Origin: Desulfovibrio desulfuricans DSM 642
Lineage (GTDB): Bacteria > Desulfobacterota > Desulfovibrionia > Desulfovibrionales > Desulfovibrionaceae
DNA: 64,000 bases
NCBI RefSeq assembly: GCF_000420465.1
Contig: NZ_ATUZ01000013.1
Location: 248,001 to 312,000, forward strand
Reading direction: 5' to 3'
Positions within the stretch are counted from its first letter, which is position 1. Each line of letters opens with the position of its first letter. The notes under the pieces were generated by a model. The model saw only the letters and a program-made list of their open reading frames with translations, ran no database searches and was not told the DNA's origin. Shown piece after piece: positions 24,644 to 33,138 of the stretch. A program made the translations under genes and the position numbers.

Positions 24644-25957
24644 TTAAGCGGCGCTGCCGCAATTACAGCCCTGGGGCAGCATTCGTGCCAGAGGGCCTGC
24701 AACCAGAAGCGTCAGCAGGGCAGGCAGACCAAAAACAAGTACAAGCAGGATTTCGGGTGCGCAGGTGCGCAGCAGCGTACCGGATTCCATGCGTCTGTTG
24801 TCCTGCCGCTTCCGTACAGCGAGAAGCAGGATCAGGCTCAGCAGATTTCCGCCTGCGGCCCAGAGGGGATATTCCGGCAGGGCGATTTTCAGGCTGGTTC
24901 CGGCAATATGCGGTTCAAACTGCACCACAGTCAGCGGGCAGAGGAATGAAAGGCAGCGCTGCTGGTTCATTTGCCGTTCAACAACCGTTGCGGGGGGGCT
25001 GAGCAGCAGGTTGCGGATGATTTTAAGGTTGCCGTCGGCGGCGATCACAAGCACATCCTGCGCCAGGCGCGAGCCAAGAGTGCTCACGTTAAAGGTCGCG
25101 TCCAGCGGGGTGGCCCACACCGAAACATTCTGCACATCAGGCAGATACTGCAAAGGCAGGCGCATGGGGGCCTGACTGCGCCTGTTGATGTACAGACCGG
25201 TTTCTGTGGCGATGGTGCCCAGCAGGTCGCTGTATTTGTTTTCGCGCACATCCACGCGCAGCGTTTTGCCGGGGATGAGATGCCCGGTGTTGCGGCATTC
25301 GGGCTTGCCGCGCACCATGAGCAACTGGAAGAGCATACCCTTTGCATCCACGAAAAAGAGGCCTTCATCCATGCTTTTGAAGGGGTCGGCATTGCTGCCC
25401 GCAGCCTGAAGGGGAAACTGCGCCCCGGCGGTGAGCACTGCGGCGGTAAAGGCGGTTCCCTTGCCGGTGTTTTCCTTGCCGTCGGCGCAATTCACAAAGC
25501 GCAGGCGGGTGTCGTCCAGCAGCAGGATGTCTGGCGGCAGGGAAAAGGACGCGGTTTCAGGCGCGGATTCCATAAGAACAAGAACGCGGGACTGCGGGAG
25601 CATGACCTCGCGCGGGGTTGCCCGCAGGCGGACACCTTCCTGCGCATCCCTGAAGGTGACGGAGCGCCCGTTAATGCTCATGGGGAACCCGCCCCATTTT
25701 TCCACATCGCGCGAAAACATGTAGGGCAGGGTCATGCGGCCATCGCGCTGGCTGATGCGGTTGCCTTCCTCGTCCCTGAACTGGAACACCGAAGGCCCGG
25801 TTTCAAAAATGATAAAGTTATTTTTTACTGAACTGTACACAGCGCTTAGCTGAAGATAATCCGCCCGTGTGGCCCGCAGGTACAGTTGCGGAACAAACCA
25901 GGCCAGAACAAAAATACCCAGAAACACCGGGGCAAGGCGCAGCCAGTAAATACGCAT
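24644..25957 (-). CDS. DUF4857-like membrane-anchored protein
   Basis: The protein has 437 residues. The ATG overlaps the stop of the preceding permease (TAATG) and has AAGGAGGGAG. One N-terminal membrane helix, a ~330-residue periplasmic-type region with repeated beta elements (VYSSVKNNFIIFETG, RISQRDGRMTLPYMFSRDVEKWGGFPMSINGRSVTF), then two or three C-terminal hydrophobic helices. I believe it belongs to the DUF4857 family, found beside ABC-2 transporters with the same kind of ATPase as here. That assignment is from memory and moderate. The role is unknown; it is probably part of an efflux or membrane-remodelling complex. Confidence 0.7.
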   Translation of the reverse strand: MRIYWLRLAPVFLGIFVLAWFVPQLYLRATRADYLQLSAVYSSVKNNFIIFETGPSVFQFRDEEGNRISQRDGRMTLPYMFSRDVEKWGGFPMSINGRSVTFRDAQEGVRLRATPREVMLPQSRVLVLMESAPETASFSLPPDILLLDDTRLRFVNCADGKENTGKGTAFTAAVLTAGAQFPLQAAGSNADPFKSMDEGLFFVDAKGMLFQLLMVRGKPECRNTGHLIPGKTLRVDVRENKYSDLLGTIATETGLYINRRSQAPMRLPLQYLPDVQNVSVWATPLDATFNVSTLGSRLAQDVLVIAADGNLKIIRNLLLSPPATVVERQMNQQRCLSFLCPLTVVQFEPHIAGTSLKIALPEYPLWAAGGNLLSLILLLAVRKRQDNRRMESGTLLRTCAPEILLVLVFGLPALLTLLVAGPLARMLPQGCNCGSAA

Positions 25958-26625
25958 TATTCTCCCTCCTTGACCCGCAGGGCGGCAGCGGCCACAGCCG
26001 GAATCCAGGGCAGACAGGCGGCGGCGTAAAGCCATATGCTGTTGCTCATGGACGCAAAGCCTCGCCCACCAGTCAGCATGGTTACATAGGCGAATCCCGC
26101 CAAGGCAAAGCATATCTTGCGTTTGAACGAAGGGTCGGCAATGGCGGCGGCAGTGGCGCACCAGCTTGTGAGGCCAGCCATTCCCCAGGGCAAAAGGGTT
26201 TTGAACATGGGTACGGAAAGCTCCGGCGGCAGGCCGTGGTGATTGTTTATCAGGGCAAAGCCTGCGGATGCGGCGCAGAATACAAGCGCCATCAGGCCCA
26301 GACCGGTGACGGCCTGAACAGCAAGAGCAGGAATGGCGTTGACCGGGAGGTGGAAGAGCAGGCGCAGTCTTTTGCCCACGCATTCAGGGGCCATCTGCAC
26401 CGAGGCAAGCCAGATGCCGCCAAGAATAAAGGCCCACTGGAGAGAGCCAAAATAGATGCTCTCCTTGAATATCAGCCCGTTCCATGTGTCCACGGCTCCG
26501 TGCATGGAAAGCACGCCCTTGAACGTCAGGTGGTAATCCGCAAGGGCCGCGCCAGCGAAAATAAAGGGGATGCACCAGAAGTAGCGCAGTTTGATCCATT
26601 CCTTAAAAAACAGTGCCTTGATCAT
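25957..26625 (-). CDS. ABC-2 type membrane subunit
   Basis: The protein has 222 residues with six hydrophobic segments: an N-terminal cytoplasmic amphipathic helix (MIKALFFKEWIKLRYFW), then membrane spans without the EAA loop of importers. This is the layout of small ABC-2 exporter permeases. It lies directly between the ABC ATPase gene and the DUF4857-like gene, and is translationally coupled to the latter, so the three probably make one complex. Confidence 0.8.
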   Translation of the reverse strand: MIKALFFKEWIKLRYFWCIPFIFAGAALADYHLTFKGVLSMHGAVDTWNGLIFKESIYFGSLQWAFILGGIWLASVQMAPECVGKRLRLLFHLPVNAIPALAVQAVTGLGLMALVFCAASAGFALINNHHGLPPELSVPMFKTLLPWGMAGLTSWCATAAAIADPSFKRKICFALAGFAYVTMLTGGRGFASMSNSIWLYAAACLPWIPAVAAAALRVKEGE

Positions 26626-26690
26626 GTCCTTCCTGCTTTGCTCTATGCCGTGTTGCTGCGCCGTTCAGGGCAGATTGCCGCTGAAGATGC

Positions 26691-27587
26691 CTAGTATCTG
26701 CCCGTCAGACCCACAAAAGCGTCCTCAAAGGTCATGGGCACGGGTTGGGGCGCGCCATCCGGGCAAGCTACCCCTCGTGCTTCAAGAAAAGCTCGCATTT
26801 CATCCGGCTGGGCCCGGCTGAACAGCATCATCCGGTCTGCGCCGCGCTCGACCCGCAGCAGGGGGCCATCGTTGTTGCGCAATTCGTCTGCGGCAGTGCA
26901 AAGCGGCAGATCATAGCGCAAAAATGAACGCATGAAATCCGCCTGACGTTCTTTGGCCAAAACTGTTCCTTTGTGGATAACCACCAGTGAATCAAGCAGG
27001 TTTTCCAGCTCCTGCACCACGTGCGAGGTCAGCAATACCGTGGTGCCGTAGCGGCGCACGTGATCCCGCAAAAAGTCGAGAAACAGCCGGCGGTAGCCCA
27101 CATCAAGGCCTAGGGAATAATCGTCAAGGATCATCAGTTCGGCCCGTTGCGCCAAGATGAGGCCCAAGGTGACCTGCGAGCGCTGCCCGCAGGAAAGTCT
27201 GGTGATGCGCCGGGTGAAAGGTATGTCCATGCGGCCCACCACATCATAATAGATGCCCCTGTCCCACTGTGGATAAAAGCTGGAATAGAAGCGTTCAATC
27301 TCGCCGATGGTCATGAAATTGTACTGGATGAAGCCCTCGTGCAGCAGACCGATACGTGCGCGCACCTGCGGCGGTATGGCGTGGCTTGGATGCCCCATGA
27401 CCATGCACCGGCCCGAATCCGGCTGCATGAAGCCCATCAGGATGTTGATGCTGGTGCTTTTCCCCGCGCCGTTTTTACCCAGCAAGCCCACAATCTCGCC
27501 TCGCGACACGCTGAAATCAACACCGTGCAGCACCTCTGTGCCGTGGTAGCTGTGGCGAAGAGCCTTGCATGAAATAAGCTCTTCCAT
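26691..27587 (-). CDS. ABC-2 type ATPase with unusual Walker B
   Basis: The protein has 298 residues. The ATG at 27587 overlaps the peptidase stop (TGATG) and has AAGGAGGG. Walker A GKNGAGKS is intact. The signature is LSCGQ, and the segment after Walker B reads LDDYSLGLD, with Asp where the catalytic Glu normally stands. I recall this LDDYSLGLD form as typical of ATPases next to DUF4857 proteins. The switch His is present (LTSHVV). It works with the adjacent membrane subunit; export or membrane assembly is inferred from the ABC-2 type. Confidence 0.88.
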   Translation of the reverse strand: MEELISCKALRHSYHGTEVLHGVDFSVSRGEIVGLLGKNGAGKSTSINILMGFMQPDSGRCMVMGHPSHAIPPQVRARIGLLHEGFIQYNFMTIGEIERFYSSFYPQWDRGIYYDVVGRMDIPFTRRITRLSCGQRSQVTLGLILAQRAELMILDDYSLGLDVGYRRLFLDFLRDHVRRYGTTVLLTSHVVQELENLLDSLVVIHKGTVLAKERQADFMRSFLRYDLPLCTAADELRNNDGPLLRVERGADRMMLFSRAQPDEMRAFLEARGVACPDGAPQPVPMTFEDAFVGLTGRY

Positions 27588-30529
27588 CACTTGCCCTCCT
27601 TGGCTGTATTGGCCTTGCTGGGGCTGGGCCTGGCGATATTGCCCTGGTCGGCACTGGGCTGGGAATGCGCCGCAACTGTCCATATGGCGGAGGGAGCTGC
27701 CAGAAGGTCTTTCAGAGCTTCCGCTACAGCTTCTTTTGTGCAGTTTTGCAGGTTGCTCTCTGTTGTTTTGCTCCATTCAAGATAGGGGTAGCCTGTAGCC
27801 AGTTCTGTCAGCAGCATGCGCTGCCAGTACTGGGTGTTGCTGCGGCTGGTCTGAACCTGGGTGAGCATGGGCAGGCGCAGTCGGTCCAGCTCCTGCTGGC
27901 TCACCTTCCAGGGGGCGAGAGTCCCCAGATATTCCGTAACCTGACCCATCTGCTCCCTTTTGGTGTGCACATCGACCTGGAGCAGGGAATACCCGTCTTC
28001 ATTGGACATGGTGCGATAAAATGCGCTGGGGCTGTAGCTTGCGCCCATGCGCTCCCGCAGATCGCGGCGCAGTTTGTCGCGCAGCAGCGCTGCCGCAAGC
28101 TGCCGGGCAGCCAGAACCTCCCTGTTGCCCTGCGGCGCGAAGTCAAGACGCCATGCCTTGCGGATAACGGCCTGATCTACAGAATCCGGAACCAGAATGC
28201 TTGCGGATTTGCCAGCAGGAAATTCCAGCGGGGCTGTTTTTTCTTCCGCAGCCGCAGTCTGGGTTGTGATGTGACCGAAGTAGCGTTTTGCCAGTGAAAT
28301 TGCCGCATTGGGGTCAATATCTCCGCTGATGATCACACGCACAGGCTCTTTTTTACGGCTGGCGGCGATAAAGCTGCGCACATCGTCAATGCCAAGGCTG
28401 GCTGCCTCCTCGGGCCTGAGGGGCTGATATCTGCGGGCATTGCTGTAAAAAAATGTCTGCCCGGCTATTTTTGAAACTTCTTCAACTGTTTCAGTCTGTT
28501 TGCGGTTCTGAGCCTCAAGTTTGCGCAGGGCGCGCTGGAGGTCGGCACCCTCTGGCTGCGGGTCGCTGAATTGCGTCCACACCGCCTGCACCAGTAGCTC
28601 AAGCTGGCGGGAGTCGCCTTCAACACTGATGATGGCATTGTTGGGGCCGTGCACCTCGCCGACCCTGCCGCCCATGCGCTCCGACAGTTTTTGCGTTTCA
28701 AGGCGCGAGAGCGCGCCGAGGCCGCTTTCTGCCAGGGTTGCGCTGGCTGTTTGGGCAAGGGCTATGACGTTGTCGGGCAAGTTGGCGTATCCCTTGCCGA
28801 AGAGAAGCTGCACCGAGGCCTTGTTGGGCTCAAAATTAAGCGGAAGCACGTAGCATTCAACGGCATCGCTCAGACGGGTCTGGAGGAGGGTTACGGCTGG
28901 GCTGCCTGGCTGGGAGAGATCGCGGCTGGCTATGGGCGCATCTGTGGGGGCCGCAGTTGCCGATGCTGCCGGCGGAAGTTCAAGGTAGGGGAAGGCAATG
29001 GATTTTGTCTGCACCCTGGGCGCTGGCTGCGCAGCAAGGCCCTCTTGCCATGCGGCGAGGATGGCGGCTGCATCGGGCGGCGTGGCGCTGCCCACAGCAA
29101 GGAAAACATCGTCCATTGCCAGCATGGAGCGAAGCGCTGCATTGACCGCATCTTCGGTGATGGCGGGCCGCAACTGCTGGAAGAGGTCCAGATCAAAGGC
29201 GGGGGCGGTTTGAACGTAGTCCGCATTGGCGGTGCGTACAAACTGGTCTGCCACATCGGCATTGCTCATGCCAGCGCGCTGCTCCTTGAAGCGGGAAATT
29301 CTTTTTTCTGCAAAATCAAGCGCCTGTGCTATCTCCTGCCGGGTGAAGCCGTGCGTTACCGCCGCCCTTATTTCTTGCGCCAGGGCAGGCAGCGCCTGTT
29401 GCCAGCCGCCGGAGTGCGTTGTCAGGCCGATAGCGGCAGAAGGGGTAAGGCCCTGCCGCCAGTTACTGGCAAAGCGGGCGTTGTTCCAGAGATTGTCGTG
29501 CTGGTCGCGCTCCAGCAGGCGTCGTTGCATACAGTAACCGAGTACTGAATCCACAAGCTGGTTTTGCTGATTCAGACGCGTGTCGCGCTGGTGCATGCGC
29601 GGAAAGCGCATGATCACGGAAATTTCCTCGCCGCTGATGGCGCGTTGCTCCCCTTGCGCATGGATGCCGCCAAGCCTCGCCTCGCCCCATGACGAGGGGA
29701 AGGGCACCGGGCCGGGGTTCGTCATGTCTGCAAAGCTGTTTTTCACAAGCGGGCTGATCTGATCGGCAGTGACGGAGCCTGCGATAACCAGAATCATGCG
29801 TTCCGGATGGTACCATTTGCGGTAAAAGGCCTTCAGGCGCTCGGAGGTAGCCCCACGGATGCAATCCTCCGTACCGATGGGCTGGTTCACAAAGGCTGTG
29901 CCTTCATAGAGCAGGGCCGTACGCTGGCGTTTGCTTGCCATGGCTTCGCTGTCGCGCACATTTTTTTCTGCCAGAATAACGCCCAGCTCCTTGGCAACCT
30001 CTTCTGGGGCAAACTGGATGCCATCCGCAAAGTCGCGCAGGATTTTCATCCCCATGGCAAGAGTGCTGGTGTCGCAGGATGTCAGGTTGAGCTTGAAGAT
30101 GGTTTCTGCCCAGGCGGTATGGGCATTGGTGTCGCCCCCAAAGCTCATGCCGTGGCGCTGGAAAAAGGGAATGAGCGATCCTGGCGCAAAATTGCGTGTT
30201 CCGTTGAAAGCCATATGTTCAATGTAGTGGGCGTAGCCTAACTCGCTGGGCGTTTCCATCAGCGAACCGGCCTGAACATCCAGATACATGGAAACGCGGC
30301 CTGCTGGCTTGGCGTTGGGGATGATCGCATAACGGAAACCGTTTGGCAGACGCCCAAAGGTGATGGCAGGGTCTGGCGGCAGGTCAGAATGCTCGTGCGC
30401 CCATTTGCCATCGTACCAAAAAGCTTCCGAGGGGCTGTTTGCAAAAATATTTTTTGCAAATGATGTGGAAGTTAAGAATGTTAACACAATGCACAGGGCA
30501 AGGATTGATTCTGTCAAAAATAAGGGCAT
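27587..30529 (-). CDS. Periplasmic M16 zinc peptidase
   Basis: The protein has 980 residues. A signal peptide spans about residues 1-25 (TSTSFA-K). The inverted zinc motif HYIEH (101-105) and the third ligand Glu in AEKNVRD (E188) mark an active M16 half. A second, inactive M16 half follows (~560-900), as in pitrilysin and insulinase relatives of this length. Such enzymes cut peptides held in a closed chamber. Being first in the TonB receptor/Yej locus, it may trim peptides or a peptidic carrier in the periplasm. A Fur-like box and promoter precede it. Confidence 0.92.
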   Translation of the reverse strand: MPLFLTESILALCIVLTFLTSTSFAKNIFANSPSEAFWYDGKWAHEHSDLPPDPAITFGRLPNGFRYAIIPNAKPAGRVSMYLDVQAGSLMETPSELGYAHYIEHMAFNGTRNFAPGSLIPFFQRHGMSFGGDTNAHTAWAETIFKLNLTSCDTSTLAMGMKILRDFADGIQFAPEEVAKELGVILAEKNVRDSEAMASKRQRTALLYEGTAFVNQPIGTEDCIRGATSERLKAFYRKWYHPERMILVIAGSVTADQISPLVKNSFADMTNPGPVPFPSSWGEARLGGIHAQGEQRAISGEEISVIMRFPRMHQRDTRLNQQNQLVDSVLGYCMQRRLLERDQHDNLWNNARFASNWRQGLTPSAAIGLTTHSGGWQQALPALAQEIRAAVTHGFTRQEIAQALDFAEKRISRFKEQRAGMSNADVADQFVRTANADYVQTAPAFDLDLFQQLRPAITEDAVNAALRSMLAMDDVFLAVGSATPPDAAAILAAWQEGLAAQPAPRVQTKSIAFPYLELPPAASATAAPTDAPIASRDLSQPGSPAVTLLQTRLSDAVECYVLPLNFEPNKASVQLLFGKGYANLPDNVIALAQTASATLAESGLGALSRLETQKLSERMGGRVGEVHGPNNAIISVEGDSRQLELLVQAVWTQFSDPQPEGADLQRALRKLEAQNRKQTETVEEVSKIAGQTFFYSNARRYQPLRPEEAASLGIDDVRSFIAASRKKEPVRVIISGDIDPNAAISLAKRYFGHITTQTAAAEEKTAPLEFPAGKSASILVPDSVDQAVIRKAWRLDFAPQGNREVLAARQLAAALLRDKLRRDLRERMGASYSPSAFYRTMSNEDGYSLLQVDVHTKREQMGQVTEYLGTLAPWKVSQQELDRLRLPMLTQVQTSRSNTQYWQRMLLTELATGYPYLEWSKTTESNLQNCTKEAVAEALKDLLAAPSAIWTVAAHSQPSADQGNIARPSPSKANTAKEGK

Positions 30530-30584
30530 GTCTTCATATCCGCATGTTTGAGTGCTTGGAGTAATGAAAGTCGCTATCTGGAAA

Positions 30585-30639
30585 TGAAATTGAATTTCTT
30601 TTGACTTAGCTAAGTAGCCAGAAACTTGGATAGTGTCAA
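30585..30639 (-). promoter_or_regulatory. Fur-like box and promoter of the M16/TonB/Yej locus
   Basis: On the minus strand TTGACA (30634-30639), 17 bases, TACTTA (30611-30616), 11 bases, then AGAAATTCAATTTCA (30585-30599). The box shares GAAWTTCAATTTCAT with the one before exbB and matches 12 of 15 positions of the Desulfovibrio-type Fur motif. The match is imperfect, so Fur itself is an inference. Confidence 0.5.
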
Positions 30640-31216
30640 TTATAATGATGAGTTATTTGTAAGGCGTTATGATTGAATAAAAAATATCAGAAAATCTGCA
30701 CAGAGGCCTGTAGCTGAAGCGTTTATATAACCGGCTAAATTAAAATAGTTTTTATAAAATGTTGACTGTAGATTGCAATTGAAAAAGGAATATCCTTTGA
30801 AAGGCGGCGAGGAATGAAAGTGTGGCGGTTGCCGTTGAGAGAGGGGGGAAGCAGGTTGCTGCTAGGGCGGTGTCAGGGATTTTTTTCTATGGCGGATTTT
30901 CAGTGGCTGCAATTAGTTGCGGGTGCGTAAAAAAAGAAGGAGGAGTTGTGTTCCTCCTCCTTGCCTGTGGTGGCTGAATGGCTGCTGAGCGTTTTCCCGG
31001 CATCAGTCCTGAAGCTGCGGGGACGCAATCCTGCTGAGATTCGCTGAAAATGTATCTGATCTGCCAGAATATGCTGCGCGAAGCCGCAACTAGCTAATAA
31101 GTCTGCATTAATGAGGTAATGGTATGATAATCAAAGGCACTCAGGGCATCATGCATACTTCTGTTTATTGTTCTGTTCTTTGCAGACTCCAACAAAAATG
31201 GCAGCACTACTGATTA
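30640..31216. other. AT-rich intergenic region
   Basis: Holds a minus-strand terminator (30931-30962) and no convincing gene. The AT content is clearly above that of the flanking operon. Confidence 0.4.
30931..30962 (-). terminator. Rho-independent terminator (minus strand)
   Basis: AAGGAGGAG/CTCCTCCTT stem, with TTCTTTTTT following on the minus strand. It probably ends transcription from the Lar-like gene. Confidence 0.7.
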
Positions 31217-31411
31217 TCAGGATGCAACGTATGAATTCCATAGCCTGATGGCAGCCGATTCGCTGACAGACCACTGCAAAGGGCAGTTTCCGCATTCGCA
31301 GACAAGCCGATATATGTCGTTAACTCTGCCTTCAGGTCTGGATACTTCAACCTTGGGGGCTTTTCCACATTTGATACAGGGATGAATGACAGGGAGATTT
31401 TCTTTGTTCAT
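31217..31411 (-). CDS. Lar-like zinc-ribbon small protein
   Basis: The protein has 64 residues. Cysteines at 12, 15, 38, 40 and 43 form a CxxC...CxCxxC zinc-ribbon pattern, followed by ESAAIRLWNSY, matching the 'eAi..WN' ending of Lar restriction-alleviation proteins. Lar-family genes usually come from phages or defective prophages and soften host restriction. The ribosome binding site is weak (AGAAG 13 bases upstream). The low complexity of such ribbons makes the family call moderate. Confidence 0.6.
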   Translation of the reverse strand: MNKENLPVIHPCIKCGKAPKVEVSRPEGRVNDIYRLVCECGNCPLQWSVSESAAIRLWNSYVAS

Positions 31412-31581
31412 GCGGGCAACATAATCTTCTTGTTGCCAGTAGTCAAAAGGGATTAACCACGAAAGCCTGCCATGCGTTTGAGTGGAGACATAGACCTGGA
31501 TGGCATGAAAGTGGACATCTCAGAGTATCTTTTTGTTTCCCTGCTAGCTCATAGGTTAGTTTGACCGGTATTTGGGACTTT

Positions 31582-31595
31582 CTGTTTGCAAACAG
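31582..31595. promoter_or_regulatory. Perfect 14-bp palindrome
   Basis: CTGTTTGCAAACAG lies in the AT-rich gap between the Lar-like gene and the first of the paralogous small genes. It may be an operator; no regulator is evident. The rest of 31412-31857 shows no gene. Confidence 0.3.
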
Positions 31596-31818
31596 GGATA
31601 AAAGGAACGATGAAAATAATAATAATATATAATTATTAAATATGGTTAAGCGCACTTCGCCCGAAAATTTGTGAAAAGAGATTTCAGTGTCTGCCAATGC
31701 GTACAGTTAAGTGACAATAAGGTTAATTGTATGTGTAACTGGTGTAGTTTTATTGTTGATGCTCGTTATTGTTAGTTTTTTTAATTATAGTGATTTTAGA
31801 GACACTGTTAATTTGTTG

Positions 31819-31834
31819 TGGTACTCTGCAAGCA
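31819..31834 (+). promoter_or_regulatory. Possible -24/-12-like element before the first paralogous small gene
   Basis: TGGTACTCTGCAAGCA has GG and GC 10 bases apart, 39 bases before the start codon. A related TGGTA element sits 41 bases before the paralogue at 33442. The -12 part deviates from TTGC, so this is tentative. Confidence 0.3.
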
Positions 31835-31857
31835 GGTATTGATTGATGGGAGTAGCT

Positions 31858-32145
31858 ATGGAATATCCGCTTGATCTTGTTTCTGTGGCTCTCAAAAGCA
31901 ATGGTGGAAAAAGATTCACCCTTGCAGATGGTCACGAAATGAAAATATTGCCAGTGGGCGATGGTAAGATAATGGACATCATCATCGATGATGGTGCTTC
32001 ATATAAGACAAAAGGAGCTGCAGATTTTGTAAAAAAAATTGAGCAGATATTAGAAGGTAGAGGCATTGCCGGATGGGATGAAACTCGGGAAGGGCAAGAC
32101 AGTATTGATCAGGTGCTTTCCATGTACAAAAATAATCTTGAATGA
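31858..32145 (+). CDS. Small protein, paralogue 1 of an unknown family
   Basis: The protein has 95 residues; GGGAG lies 5 bases before the ATG. It shares 33 of the first 69 positions without gaps with the protein at 33442, including MxYxLxLV, PVGDGK and YKTKGA, and both end in (I/V)LSMY plus a few residues. There are no cysteines, signal peptide or membrane helix. The predicted pattern is beta strands then a helix. It is probably a small cytoplasmic domain; the function is unknown. Confidence 0.75.
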   Translation: MEYPLDLVSVALKSNGGKRFTLADGHEMKILPVGDGKIMDIIIDDGASYKTKGAADFVKKIEQILEGRGIAGWDETREGQDSIDQVLSMYKNNLE

Positions 32146-32308
32146 CGCTTCCTGAACCGTTTTGTGGTGGTGTATGATGCTGCGAGCATTACACAGGGAT
32201 GACTTATTCTACAATCAATCCGCACTTGCTTTTATTTTACAATGGGCAACGATTATTTGCCTGTGTGAGGAGGTACAATTTTTTTGAACATGAACAGGAG
32301 AATGAATT

Positions 32309-32521
32309 ATGCAAATTAACTCAAAACAACGTGCTGAAATAGAGCGAATTTTATCTAATTGGAAAAGATATCTAGAAAGTCTTCCGCCAGCATCAGATGA
32401 TTTGAAATTACATAAATGGCTCGGTATGAATACATCGTTGGTGAAAAAAGATAATTTTAGTAGTCAATTGCGGTTTGTAGCAAATGAACTGAGAACGCGT
32501 CTTGACGCAACGTCATTATAA
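32309..32521 (+). CDS. Small helical hypothetical protein
   Basis: The protein has 70 residues; AGGAG 8 bases before the ATG supports translation. It is mostly charged helix (KQRAEIERILSNWKRYLESLP) with no membrane segment or known motif. It lies between the two paralogous small genes and just before a large inverted repeat. Function unknown. Confidence 0.6.
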   Translation: MQINSKQRAEIERILSNWKRYLESLPPASDDLKLHKWLGMNTSLVKKDNFSSQLRFVANELRTRLDATSL

Positions 32522-32537
32522 AGCTGGGTAATAAATA

Positions 32538-32638
32538 AAAAGGGTGTGATGGACTGTCCCCATAGGAGGCAACGCTAAAAAGTCCACGGGCTGAGCGTTG
32601 TTGTGCCTTGTTGGGGGGAAAATACTTCACACCCTTTT
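32538..32638. ncRNA. Large foldable element, possible structured RNA
   Basis: A 12-bp outer stem AAAAGGGTGTGA/TCACACCCTTTT encloses CAACGCT/AGCGTTG and CCCC/GGGG pairings, plus a competing TGGACT/AGTCCA pair (32550-32555 with 32581-32586). On the minus strand the outer stem runs into TTTTTATTT. It may be a small RNA or a two-state terminator. No known RNA family was recognised. The rest of 32522-32817 shows no gene. Confidence 0.4.
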
Positions 32639-32817
32639 GGTTGGATGGTGGTTGCTTGAGGGATTCACCCCCGTGCGTTGTAGCCGGTCGGATAATCTGA
32701 TTGCTTTTTGAGGCAAACTGCTGTGCCCGTTCAGGCCGAATTGTTGGTACAAATTGGCTGATACTTTTCAGGAATGTTTGAAGTTTTCTGTACGCAGGGC
32801 TTTTGGCTATTTCAGAT

Positions 32818-32846
32818 AAAAAAAAGGCCGTGAAAATCACGGCCTT
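32818..32846 (-). terminator. Rho-independent terminator of the RRM gene
   Basis: AAGGCCGTGA/TCACGGCCTT stem followed by a T-run on the minus strand. Confidence 0.85.
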
Positions 32847-32871
32847 CCTGCATTTTAAATGCGTACTGGAC

Positions 32872-33138
32872 TTACCAGCGACGGGCGGCGGGCTTTTTGG
32901 GCTCAGCCTTGTTCACGCGCAGGGCGCGGCCGTCAACTTCTTTGCCGTCAAGAGCGGAAATAGCGTTGATGGCGCTGCTTTCGTCCATTTCAACAAAACC
33001 GAAGCCACGGGCGCGGCCGGTTTCGCGATCAGAGATCAGATTCACGGAAAGAACATCGCCGTAGGGCTTGAAGAGAGCTTCAACGCCGTCCTGAGTGGCA
33101 GACCAGGACAAATTACCGACATAAATAGAAGTAGCCAT
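32872..33138 (-). CDS. RRM-type RNA-binding protein
   Basis: The protein has 88 residues; GGAG precedes the ATG at 33138. The RNP2 (IYVGNL) and RNP1 (RGFGFVEM) motifs of an RNA recognition motif are both present, with a short basic tail (PKKPAARRW). Such glycine-poor RRM proteins in proteobacteria and cyanobacteria are single-domain RNA binders, often cold- or stress-linked. It is a monocistronic unit with its own terminator. Confidence 0.9.
   Translation of the reverse strand: MATSIYVGNLSWSATQDGVEALFKPYGDVLSVNLISDRETGRARGFGFVEMDESSAINAISALDGKEVDGRALRVNKAEPKKPAARRW

Noticed and set aside
31443-31697. Possible 84-codon minus-strand gene
   Set aside because: No ribosome binding site, no motif, and it spans the palindrome and the AT-rich gap; probably chance.
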